Of a stretch of 64,000 nucleotides of DNA, positions 1 to 11,149 are shown one piece after another (the first letter of the stretch is position 1; each line of letters begins with the position of its first letter). The stretch is from Zeugodacus cucurbitae (lineage: Eukaryota; Arthropoda; Insecta; Diptera; Tephritidae), in the NCBI RefSeq assembly GCF_028554725.1, contig NC_071671.1:2019001-2083000 (forward strand), written 5' to 3'. The notes below the pieces were generated by a model that searched no databases, had not been told where the DNA came from, and saw only the letters and a program-made list of their open reading frames with translations. Made by a program: the position numbers and the translations under genes.

Positions 1-1753
1 ACACATATGTACATACACAACTGCATATATATATATATATGTATATATGTAAGTGTGTATGCAAGTACTTGTGCAAAGCATGAGTTTGTAGAAAACAAAG
101 CTGCGATGACAGTTGCTTTGGTTTGTGTACAAAAAAAGCGGCTTTTGAAGACACACACATACATATGTATGTGCAAGTAAGTAAGACACAAAAGAATTTC
201 CATCAATAAAGTCAATACACTCACTCTGCTGCTGCTGCCACCGCTCAAAGCACCGCTCAACAATTTTTTGTTTTTGTTTTTTTCCCCCCGTTTGCTCGCT
301 TTGGCGCTCCATTGTGACTTTGATGAAGAAGAATGACTGCAGTCATGCTTTGCAAGCGTTAAAGACCCATTTCACATGCTCATAGGCAACCTTGTGTATA
401 TGAGTATGCTTGTGTGTGCGTCTGCGCATTGGAAATGTAGAAAGTAACTGCCGCAACGCACAATAACCACTGACAATATGCGGTAAATGATGATGATGAC
501 GACGAGATGATGTAATGCACTTACGAGCGACACGCATTTTTTTCTAACGATAATGCTGCACGAACACATACAAACATACAAATTTTTTGTTTTGATCATT
601 TTTGTAGAGAAGCGTTCTGAGTAATTATCGACTGACCTCTCTGCGTGGATTTAGCCTTAGCTTGGCAGCTGTTTGAGCTGCAATTGCATTTCTTCACTAT
701 TAAATAACATTTTTGTAAACATAATGTACTGATAAATCTAAAAAGGGACTGAAATCATCACATTTCTTCTGCTTTCTCACTGCCAAGGCGGTCAGTCACT
801 TAAGCTACTTTTCATAACTAATAGTCGTGGTAATAGTGACTTCAGCGTTTGTTCAACAACTAAGCATCTCGTTAGAAAGACGCATCTGAAATTACATGCT
901 AAGCCTCGGCACGGCTCAGCTCCAGTTTCATTTCCGAGCTTTTAAGCAGCGATGTTTGGAAATTGTGTAATTAGCGCTGTTCAAATGTCAAAAGCTTAAT
1001 CGAGTGGAAGTCGTACCCGTTGAGCGACTGCCTGCCGTCGTTTCAAGGAAATATTAGAAGCTTGAGATCGCGCTGTAGTCATTTAATCTCTTTGTAGCGG
1101 TAAATAAGTGTCTTGCACTGTGTTCGATTATGAAATGCGCTAGTTAGCAAGCGTGACATTTCCAAATGCCGCTTTAGAGAGACAGCTGTGAGGGAATTCA
1201 ATTCGAGCCGGAAGTTTTGTAAATTTTTTTTTAATTTTTTTAGATGATTTAATAAAGTGTTTCCTTAAATAATATAACATTTGAAATTAGCTTCATTAGG
1301 AAGAACAGTGCTTTTCCATAGGTCTTTTTAACACTAAGCATATGGCATATAGACTTAGAAGACAGGAAAAGCTTTGAAAAATACTGGAAAGACAAATCTG
1401 ATTCTCAAATACTCAAAAACCTAAGCCGTAGTGCTGAATTTAAAGTAGTTTACAATAACAGTAATAGCGCTTTTAGACCGCCATTTTAATTGATCAATTA
1501 AAATTTTTATTGAGAAACCCTTTTTTGCCTTTTATACTGCCGGCTACTCGATAACCAAACAGCTGTTATACATTTTTGTTTTTGCTTTTCATATGAAGTT
1601 GGTAAGTTGCATCAGCTGATTACTATTTTTAGCAGCGACATCTACCGTAGCTTTTTTTCATCACAAAAATTCTGCCAATCGCAGACAAAGTACGTATATC
1701 GTACGCCAATGTCGCAGTTAAATTTGAGTTTCAAGTCGAATAAAATTCAATTA
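1..1753. other. non-coding stretch
   Basis: Begins with a TA/TG microsatellite (about 1-60) and a GA/CA-rich patch. Apart from the candidate exon at 225-312 I see no gene. A somewhat GC-richer patch at 880-1200 has no open frame of note and could be regulatory. Confidence 0.5.
225..312 (-). CDS. candidate first coding exon, unknown protein
   Basis: An ATG in good fly context (CACAATGG) opens 29 codons beginning MERQSEQTGGKKQKQK and ending in WQQQQ. They run straight into a splice donor (AGA then GTGAGTG, donor G at 224). The frame has an upstream stop, so the ATG is a plausible start. The peptide is basic and glutamine-rich, and I recognise no domain. Continuation would lie beyond the left edge of the window or in the frame that also stays open to base 1. 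ATG-to-donor stretches of this length occur by chance in 64 kb, so this is only a candidate. Confidence 0.25.
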
Positions 1754-2495
1754 AAAACAAGAAAAAATGTTAACTTCGGCTGTACCGAAGTTAATATACC
1801 CTTCTAAGGTGCATTTCTATTTTTAACTATGTATTTAAGCAAATCTAAAGACGTAAGAAAAAGTAAGTAAAAAAAGAAAACATTTTACTAATTCTTTTTA
1901 GCAGGGTTGTTTGCTAAAAACATTAAGGTTATATAGTTAACCGATCTGAACAAAATTTTCGGAGATTATATTATTACCTTAAGCAGTAATCCATGTTAAA
2001 TTTCGTGAAGATACCACGTCAAATGCGAAAATTTTCCATACAAGCCATTGATTCCGATCGTTCAGTTTGTATGGTAGCTATATGCTATAATGAACCGATC
2101 TGAACAATTTTTTCGGAGATTAAATTATTTCTATGAGCAATAACTCACACCAAATTTCGTGAAGATATGTAGTATAATGCGGCAGTTTTTCATACAAGCT
2201 CTTGATTCCGATCGTTCAGTTTGTGTGACAGCTACATGATATAGTGGTCCGATATCGGCAGTTCCGACAAATGAGCAGCTGCTTGAAGAGAAAATAACAT
2301 CTGCAAAATTTCACAACGATATCTTAAAAACTGAAGTGCTAGTTCGTATATATACAGACAGACAGACAGACGGACATGGCTAAATCGACTCAGTTCAACA
2401 TACCGATCATTTATATATATACTTTATAGGACCTCCGACGCTTCCTTCTGGGTGTTACAAACTTCGTGACAAACTTAATAAACCCTGTTCAGGGT
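1754..2495 (+). repeat. dispersed repeat family A, copy 1
   Basis: About 740 bp, aligning over its whole length with 7981-8762 and, in reverse, with 54879-55590. The left end is AAAACAAGAAAAAA followed by a short hairpin (ACTTCGG/CCGAAGT). The right end is CTTAATAAACCCTGTTCAGG. Inside, a module of about 145 bp (CCGATCGTTC, GTTTGTATGG, GATATGTAGT) is repeated, followed by a (GACA)n microsatellite near 2354 and the conserved GGACATGGCTAAATCGACTC. No coding frame. Similar sequences are, from memory, widespread in flies; I cannot assign a class. Confidence 0.85.
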
Positions 2496-4064
2496 TTAAT
2501 AAATTTAGATTTTATTTTGTATGGTAAATCGTTCTTAATAAACATTAACATCAATTAACAGATGGCAGTTAATTGATCAATTAGCTCCTGTCTGAAAACG
2601 CTATAATCTTGCTTTAATGTTTTAGAAAGCTTAATATATATTTTTCGAGAGCTTTAAAGCTCCCTGGTCCCTAGATATACCAGATTTAAAAAATACATTA
2701 CTTTTGTCTGGCTAGAAACTAATAGTCATCATTGAGTTAAACAACGGTCAACTTAATGATTAGAGGCCCTAAAAACTACCAGCAGGTGTTAGTTGTATAA
2801 TGAAAAATGCTTAAATGACAATAAAAATATGAAAATAATCTTTCTTTTATACCCAAAACTCCATAATTGCTTTATTAACTTCATATATTATAATTTTAAT
2901 TTATGCCTAACAATATGAATATGAGGCTTAAGCAGGCGGGCAAATCATTTGTCTTTTTTTGAATTAATTAATAACTTTAAAGCTTAAAGCTCGTCATTTT
3001 CGACTCTTTCGAATATTTTATTTTTTCATATTTTAATGACAAGGTTTCCATGTCATTTTGAAGCGCAAATCCGCTAATTATCGAGTGAACGACATTGCTA
3101 CAGCGAGAGATTAGTTGCTAGATTAGTGTCCCAAGCTGGCAGTCACCGAGCGTACAAATATCGACCACTTAAATGCAAATTAATAATCATATTAAAAGCA
3201 ACAACCGCTAATTAGTACTGGCTGTTGTTGATTTATTGTAGGAATTGTTATTGTTTTTATAGCTGGTGTTTATGCGGCGATTCGTTATACTCATACATAT
3301 GTCTATACTATATATTAATTTTAATTTATAGCGTTCAAACAACTTAATGTTAATGGACCATGTGCCAGTATTTAATCTGAAATTAATTCTCACCAATTTG
3401 GCGTGGCATTTAAAGCGGATCAAATGTTAAAGAATAGTGAGCGTCAAATACGCCAAAAATTCGCCAAACACAAATGTCCGGAACGCCTACAAAGCTTTCA
3501 GCATTTTTTTTTCAATTTTTTACTTTTATTTTTTGGCTGTCAGCAGTTTGCCCGTGTGTAATTAAAACGTATTAAATACAATTTTCCTACACTTCTATGC
3601 ATATAATCACCCACTAATGGTGCTGTCAAGGCATCGGAGAACACATATCGACATTCTTTTGTTGCTATCACTGTTATGCGCGCCCGTATTTGGCGCTCTC
3701 TTACGCGCAGCTATTGGCCAAAGTGCCACCGCAAGAATTTCATTAAGGCGCTCAAGCGCACAAACCAGCTTGACAACTACAACTTCAACCGAAATGAAAT
3801 GAAAACTATTTCGTATGCCAATTTCGGCAAACACAAGTCATTAATTAGTTAGTTGGTGTGCGGTCAGCGTTATTGTAAAGAATTTGGCAAAAAGTCGCGT
3901 CGTCTAGAAGACATAATAAATTTTGCGAAGATTTACAATGTCTTTGGAGATTGAAAAACCACGCATGGTTATTAAAGATGTTGCCTCATATTATACCTAT
4001 AATATTTGCCTCATAAAATTTCATGGTGCTGCTCATTAGCATGACAGTGTAATGTGAATAAATG
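2496..4064. other. non-coding stretch with one small ORF
   Basis: AT-rich, with no repeat family recognised. It holds only the small ORF at 3617-3802, which starts at a true ATG and opens with a signal-peptide-like segment (described under findings). Confidence 0.5.
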
Positions 4065-4393
4065 CGAGGTGTGTTCAAAAAATAACGGGAATTTTAAAAT
4101 TTCGATTGTTTAAAAGTTCGCCAGATATGACTTCATGTAACTTCTTCCTATTTCCAAAAAAAATCTAAAAATAAAGAGAATCTTAAATGACGGCCGTTTT
4201 ACAAGCATACCTGAAGTCGCTGAAAGAGCCAAAGCCTATCCCAATAATCGTGTTTTAGAAGTATTTTAAAAGATTGGAAGAAGTGTTGTCATAAGTGCAT
4301 AATATCGAATGAGTACTATTTTGAAGGCGACAACAATTAATATAAATATTTTTTTTCAAAAACCGCAAAATTCCCGTTACTTTTTGAACACAC
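4065..4393 (+). mobile_element. internally deleted mariner-like element, family B copy 1
   Basis: Terminal inverted repeats TGTGTTCAAAAAATAACGGG (left, near 4069) and the complement CCCGTTACTTTTTGAACACA (right, to 4393). Between them lie about 150 bp of decayed transposase 3' end on the plus strand: near 4190-4260 a LKxxxRFTSI-EVAE-like reading, and near 4300-4340 the mariner C-terminal hallmark YFEGDN, with stops and frameshifts. The catalytic part is gone. Other copies are at 33870, 49557, 57408, 58811 and 62301. Confidence 0.8.
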
Positions 4394-6009
4394 ATTTTAT
4401 GTATATTTTCAAAACCTCAGACTCAATATTAGTTTTTAGTATATATTGTATATTCATATACATACATATATGTCTCTTTTGTGTTGGTCAACTTTTTCAT
4501 GGAGTCCAAATTAAAGACTTCAATTTGGTGTAGGCGTCCATGTACGCTACCAAATAAGTGTAATATTTATTATCAACATTGAAAAGAAGTCTTTGTTATC
4601 TCATTTTCTGTACATATATGAGCATATAAAACTTCAAATTATGCTTTAAATATGTCTTAAACGCATGTGTTGGGCCTTTAAGTATTCTCAGTCAGTTCAT
4701 TAATAAATTTTTGCTTAAATGTTTTATAGACTTGCGACTATAAAATATAAATAATTATGTTTTCTTTGCTAAAACACACACCAACATAAATTTGTAGGCT
4801 TCTGCTTCTACTTCATCTTCATAAAGCGTTCTGTGCCCTTAGCTTTAAACTGCAATCTCCATCTTCAATCAGTGCAATCTAAATTTTGGCATGTTTACTT
4901 TCGTTGAACACCAACAAACAACCGCATTACATCCAGCAACAGGTGTTACAACTCCTCTTGTTGTTGCTTCAAACATAATACAACATGTCGCATGTTCGCT
5001 TCGAACAACGAAACTTGATTGATCGGTTTTATGCGGAGTGTGTGCCAATGGGGATACCGGAGCGGAATTAGGCAGTGTTGCATTTTTTTTATTGGATTCG
5101 GGGATTTTTAATGAAGTAGAAATATGGAATAAACTAAAAATTAATTTTCGAAAACATAGACCTTATTTGAAATTTAATAGACTTAAGGACATAAGACATC
5201 TCAAATTATATTATTGATGTGGCAATTGCCAATCAGACTTTAATGCAGCCTTCTACGGTATGGACGAAGAACAAATTTAATTATAAAGTATTGATGAGAC
5301 CCATCTAATGTAATCAGACATATATGTAGATAGATGTAGTATAGATGATCCAGTCTCCATTTTATTAGATGAACCGTTGTACTACCAAAAATGCGTAAAA
5401 GTGAATCAAGCGCGACCTATTAATCTATTAAATATTATCAATTTATCTCGTAGCTCTGATTTGTACCCATTAAAATAAAGGTTTCAGCAGTTAACTATTG
5501 TATTTTGCAAAAGATTTCATAGAAACCGTATAAAGTTATGCTCCAGCTTCCGGAAATTAAATATTGAAGTTAAAAAAGTTTTGAAGATATGCTGGGAAAA
5601 TTTAATTCTACTATTCATCATATTTCAAACAATTTATTTCCCGCTTTCATTGAATATTACATCTCTTCAAAGTTAAAGCTTTCATTAATTTCAATAACTA
5701 ACTAAAGTCATTTACTTCTTCAATGCAGCACTCGTTCAATGTAAATCGGAAGCATCTCCAAGTGTAACAACCTTCCGATCTCTATCGTGTTCTGAGCAAA
5801 TGAAGCATAAATAAACATGTTACGAACGGGAACCAACAAAAAGAAGGCCGCTTTGAGGGTGAAATCAAACAGCAACTCACAAGCGGCAACACTGCCGGCA
5901 CACACTCATTCTCCCAACAACAACACTCGCGCACTCATGTTCGCTCCACTTCGGGGGGAGTGAGAGAGCGCCAACCGCCAACCTAGCGCAGCTGTTCGCT
6001 GTTGGATTT
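4394..6009. other. non-coding stretch, promoter-proximal at its right end
   Basis: No gene recognised. A 28-codon ATG ORF at 4985-5071 is short and unassigned. The last 150 bp are GC-richer and contain GAGAG and CGCAGCTG motifs of the kind found upstream of fly transcription starts. Confidence 0.4.
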
Positions 6010-6838
6010 TATTCGTGAAAGTGGAGTCAATCGAGTTGCACGTGTGTTTCAGCAACGCGCGCGCGTTTCAACGAAATTAACCGGCAAAAAAAGAATTGCA
6101 AAAGAGTGCACATAAGTGGTGGTCGAACAAATTACAAGACAAAAGTGACAGGTTACGCTGATAAGAAACTGCGCATAAAATAGCCGAAGATAAAAGTGTA
6201 AAAACGCAAAGAGAAATATAAAATAAAATAAAATTTTTTGTGCAAAAGTGAGCAGTTTAACAAGTGTGAGTGTGTGCAGTTGTGACTCTGTGCAAGTGAC
6301 AGACAAGCAAAAGCTGCTGACTACGAGATTCTCGTGCGAGGCGCAACAACAAATAAAGCGTGCTAAGCGGTGCAGCATAATAAACAAATTGCGCTGATAG
6401 CTGCTGCTTGAACAACAACAACAATACGACAAGACGGCAAACTAATTTATAGACGAACGCTGATGAGCTGCTAATTGAAAGCGATAAAATGATGTGTAAA
6501 TCGGTGTAAAATATGACAGAAAGTGTGGATAAAAATTAAAAAAAAAAATTGAATTTCCATTCAATCACAAGCAACTCTCGCGCGCGTGTGTATGTGTGTG
6601 TTGTGTTTTTTAATTGCATAGCGGTCATACGTCAAGGTGAAATAAATTAAAGTGGCTTAGAAATTCATAAAGTGATTTGAGAGATATTTTTGTTTGTTTG
6701 TTGCTGTTGGCGCAGCAATGTTGATAAACATTCATTGACAGCAACATATTTTCAACAAACTCGCGCTAAGTGCTCATTCATCAAGCAGCTGCAAACAATT
6801 TTTACAACATACAACAACAACAATCACAACAATTAAAG
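6010..6838 (+). other. putative 5' untranslated leader exon with splice donor
   Basis: The plus strand is purine-rich and A-rich with many AAAGTG and CAACAACA stretches, has no long plus-strand frame and several short upstream ORFs, as long fly leaders do. It ends at a donor, AAAG followed by GTAAATATA (donor G at 6839). GAGA-like and CGCAGCTG motifs lie just upstream. The start is not fixed, because no clear TATA or initiator is visible. If real, the following intron is long; the next good plus-strand acceptor noticed on the same strand in unique sequence is at 50630. A 127-codon frame on the other strand is the mirror of this purine-rich leader. Confidence 0.45.
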
Positions 6839-7980
6839 GTAAATATATAGACACCGATTTTGTAACAACACTCATTGGCAAACTGGATCATTGGCGCTTG
6901 GCCCAAATGCCAACAACAACATTTGCTTTTTCATACACACTCACAATTAAATGCCTTAATTAATGTGACTAATTATAACATAAAAATGTAAATGTAAAAA
7001 AAAGTGTATTGAAGTGTAGCAACAACAACAACAACCAAATATGCTTGAGTGCGTGTGCCTAATGCATATAAAATTTATAGCCATGAGCATGTCTAAAGAG
7101 GCGGCCACTAATACGAGTCGAGTCGAGTTGAGTTGAGCAAATCGACCGCATTTATTCACGTGCATTGAAGCGCGTCGCGGCAGCAGTCTGCAGTCCACTG
7201 CGCTGCCATCGAAGACGTCTTTAGGCGTTTTACCTTTTAAACAGCTCTGCAGTGCTTCGTGCCATCTTTTCTTAAAGCTTTGCTTAAATGACGCGCGTGC
7301 GGTCGGTTGCACGTTCTGGCGCTACCATCGCGCCGGCTGGCCGCTTTTGAAATTGCGCTGGTGATTTGCTTTGATTTTCGTTTTTCTTAACACAGTTCTT
7401 GCGCTTTGGAGTTTCATTTTTAGCGCTTTACTTTACTTTTCATTGAAAATTATTCGGTTTTCGCTTCCTCTTTCAACACACACCACCGCCGCTTCGCCAA
7501 ATTGTTGCGCTCATTCTGGTACGAAATTAGTCAGCCAATTAGTTTTTGGTTTGAGGTGGTTAGAATATATATGTATGTTGCGTGGAATGTAAAATCAGCG
7601 CGGTAATTTATTGCAAAAATAACAAAAAAATAAAAGAAATAGAAACAAAATATTGTTTATGGTTCAGAGATACATATATGTATGGCACATGCCCGAATTT
7701 GTGGCTTTCGAATAAAGAGCATGTAGCTTAGAATAGACTTTTAAAATTTGAAAGAACTATGAGCTTCAGCTCAAATATCTGTCTACCTACTTACCGACAC
7801 ACATACATATACATATTTGTAAATAGTCTATATATTTTTACTTGAAATGTTTGCCTCTTCGTCATGGGAAATGTAATTCTACATTTAAATAGGCTTCCCC
7901 ACAGCGTAAAAGCATTAAGTATGAGTTCATATGAAAATAATTGGAGTGGTTTTTTCACTCTATGTAAAATTAAAGGGAAT
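6839..7980. other. probable intron, with GC-richer patch
   Basis: No gene recognised. A GC-rich, stop-poor patch at about 7080-7340 has open frames on the minus strand but no ATG start; it could be an enhancer or an exon I cannot identify. Confidence 0.4.
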
Positions 7981-8762
7981 AAAAACAAGAAAAAACGTTA
8001 ACTTCGGCTGTACCGAAGCTAATATACCCTTCACAGGTGCATTTCTTTTAGTAACTATGTGTTTAAGCAAATCTAAAGACGTAAGAAAAAGTAAGTAAAA
8101 AAAAAGAAAACATTTTACTAATTCCTTTTAGCCGGGTTGTTTGCTAAAAACATTAAGGTTATATAGTTAACCGATCTGAACAATTTCTTCGGAGATTATA
8201 TTATTACCTTAAGCAATAATCCATGTCCAATTTCGTGAAGATACCACGTCAAATGCGAAAATTTTCCATACAAGCCATTGATTCCGATCGTTCGGTTTGT
8301 ATGGCAGCTATATGCTATAGTGAACCGATCTGAACAATTCTTTCGGAGATTAAATTATTTCTATGAACAATAACTCACACCAAATTTCGTGAAGATATGT
8401 AGTAAAATGCGGAAGTTTTCCATACAAGCCCTAGATTCCGCTTGTTCAGTTTGTATGGCAGCTATATGATATAGTGGTCCGATATCGGCAGTTCCGACAA
8501 ATGAGCAGCTTCTTGAAGAGAAAATAACATCTGCAAAATTTCAAAACGATATCTTAAAAACTGAAGGACTAGTTCGTATATATACAGACAGACAGACAGA
8601 CAGACAGACGGACGGACGGATAGACAGAAAGACGGACATGGCTAAATCGACTCAGTTCAACTTACTGATCATTTACATATATACTTTATAGGGCCTCCGA
8701 CGCTTCCTTCTGGGTGTTACAAACTTCGTGACAAACTTAATATACCCTGTTCAGGATATAAA
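7981..8762 (+). repeat. dispersed repeat family A, copy 2
   Basis: Same element as 1754-2495, same strand, with the ACTTCGG/CCGAAGT hairpin intact at the left end. The GACA microsatellite near 8585-8637 is expanded and interrupted (GACA, GACG, GATAG), which accounts for most of the extra length. The right end is CTTAATATACCCTGTTCAGG. Non-coding. Confidence 0.88.
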
Positions 8763-9336
8763 AATGTTTAAGTAGATTTAGTGGCCTCGGTTGTTGTAGC
8801 TTAAGCAATTACTTACATTGAACTTATTATTTTCAAGCTAACAGTAGACCATTTAAGGGTAGAGAGTTTGTGTAGGAAATACTTGGAACAATGAAATCAG
8901 CTAGTAATCCTTATTTTCAAAAAAGGTTGCTAAAGATATTAAAACAATACATCGGGTTAATATTAAAAAAAAAATCCGTTATATTAGTCGTCTTCTTGAA
9001 ATTAGTTCTTAAGGAATTTATGCCTTGTATTTTTATTGAAATTGCGATAGTTTTTTGGTTTTCTATTCCTTATAAAAACCACAACCGGAAATATGAATTC
9101 GATACCGGCTAATCTTGTTCGAATTTTCTTACTTTCGGATTGTGTCAATCAAACTCGGAACACTTTTTCGATATGCTAGATTCTCACAGTTTATAGCGAG
9201 TAGATACTGCGATTTCATGCCGATTTGTTTTGAAATTGTTCGGCTCAACGAGTATTCAATATGATTTACTCCCTTCGATTGGTTACTCGATTTCGAATCC
9301 AAATTCCTCGGTTATAGCCGGTTTTTTAAGTTTTTA

Positions 9337-9498
9337 ATTGGTTAGGTTAGGTTAGTCTGGTTAGCCACAGCCACACATGGACCAGTTTTTGTCCTCTGCG
9401 ATACCAGATGGAGTGATGGAGTACCGTCACGCAGTTAATGAGGAATAGTCATCTTTTAGGATCGCTTCTCGGCCTTATGGCTAAGATCAAAGTGTAGT
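9337..9498. mobile_element. chimeric retroposon insertion
   Basis: A 162-bp insert flanked by direct repeats AAGTTTTTA at 9328-9336 and 9499-9507, read as a 9-bp target-site duplication. The left part begins with GGTTAGGTTAGGTTAG (on the other strand a CCTAA-type tail) and an unassigned body. The right part is the 5' end of U2 snRNA. Two unrelated RNAs joined within one target-site duplication indicate template switching during retrotransposition. Confidence 0.6.
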
Positions 9499-9499
9499 A
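9461..9499 (+). pseudogene. U2 snRNA 5' fragment
   Basis: Bases 9461-9499 match the first 39 nt of U2 snRNA as I know it, starting ATCGCTTCTCGGCCTTATGG and ending exactly after the branch-point-recognition sequence GTAGTA. The remaining roughly 150 nt (stem IIa, Sm site, 3' stems) are absent, and no insect PSE is visible upstream, so this is not a functional gene. It is part of the chimeric insertion at 9337-9498. Confidence 0.85.
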
Positions 9500-9507
9500 A
9501 GTTTTTA

Positions 9508-11149
9508 GTAATTTTTTCTTTTTATATATTATTTTTCACACATACTAAAAACTGTTGATCCAAGAGTAAATATATATTTGTAAGTGTAATAGTCGGTTTA
9601 GTCATAACTGCCACTCGAAAATTAAAAAAAAAATAAATAAAATGAGTAACAGTGAAGGGATGACTATGTTCCGAAGCGATTTCCGCATTTTTTATGCATT
9701 TGTATGAATACATATTTATATGCTCCACATAGCGAAGAGGTCTTGTGTGTATGAATGTGTGGTGCCATCATTTCACCATTTGCTTTTTGCTTGAAATCAA
9801 TTGAAACAGTTCGATTGTTACTCACACTATTGACACTTTGAATCAGTTTCTGAAAAATGTTTATTTGTAGATTTTCAAATAATTAATATTTTTTATAATT
9901 TTTAAGTTAAAAAAAGGGTGCTTATCTACCCTACAAAAACTATTTTACGCCACATGGCTGTAAAAGTGTTGCAAAAACTTGTATTTGTACTCACCGCAGC
10001 GCATAAATAATTTTGTCATTTCGCATTTATTGACTTTGTCAACACGCACATGTGTCATATCTAATTGATAATTCAGCACATTCCTTTTCTAGCTGTCATA
10101 TATTAAATAATATTTGCGCAAAAAAGTAGAGAGGAAAATGTCAGGTGCCAAAAATGTGTGTGAACTCATAAACATAGACAGTTATTGCGCAAATAAAGGG
10201 TCTGGTGAGAGATAATGGAGATAATTATTAACATAGGTATTTATATGGGGAATAAATTCAAATTTGAGGTATTGATATCTAAAGGTAGATAATGTAGGTT
10301 AACAAAGAACTTCTTTCAGTTCAAAAGTCAAAGCATATTCTATGTACTATTTAGTAAATAAATATTTGTATTATTTTTTTATAAATAATACTGTGTACAT
10401 AGGTAATCTGACAACAAGTGCAACATATGCCGCACTAATTTTGCACAAGCTTTTCGGCTCACTAATACATATGTACGAACATAACCAAATTACGAGTACA
10501 GTGTAAGTGTAACACATGTCGGCATGCCAACGTAGGCGTTAAGCAAGTTGGTATAAGCATATATAACTAAATATGGTCTTAAGAAACTATTATTTTTCAA
10601 CACAGCACAACATGCTTGTGAACTCAAGTGACCAGCTGCTGCTGTTGGCCAAATGCTACTTGTTATAGTTACTTCATACACACAGACATACACACACACA
10701 CATTTGTATGCATTTACAGCTATTTAGTTGCTTAAATTCTTTGCTTGATTGCCTTTCGTACGCTTCAATTCACATTTAATGCTGTTATTGCTCGCAATTA
10801 AGCGAATTTACCGTAAATGTCGACTCTACATACATATGCGCTGACTTTAATTTAAGCCACTTGAAGACATTTTAAGCAGCGCTGGAGCTTGAAAAACGTT
10901 TTACTTTTATATGTATGTATCATATATAGGCACTGTAATTAAATTGCGCCACTTTTACTGTCAACAGCTTGTACTTGTAGTTGACGAACCACAAACCTAC
11001 ACAGCCACACATATACATATACACTCATGTGCGTTTGTATAGCCGCGCACGCATTTTTGGAAAGTTTGAAGTGCTGTAATTAAAAAAAATTAGCTGTTTC
11101 ATTTGCGTTGTTGGTGAAAGACTTGCTTTTTTAGGCGCGAAGTAGTGAC
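9508..11149. other. non-coding stretch
   Basis: AT-rich unique-looking sequence with CA/TA microsatellite near 10680-10700 and 11000-11040. No gene, TE or RNA recognised. Confidence 0.5.

Noticed and set aside
6049..6432. 127-codon minus-strand frame rich in Cys, Phe, Leu
   Set aside because: Antisense of an A/G-rich leader; such mirrors lack stops for compositional reasons.
9340..9360. GGTTAGGTTAGGTTAG as an insect TTAGG telomere repeat
   Set aside because: Flies lack TTAGG telomeres, and only three units are present, inside a retroposon-like insert.
9461..9499. A functional U2 snRNA gene
   Set aside because: Only the first 39 nt are present and no PSE or 3' box is visible.
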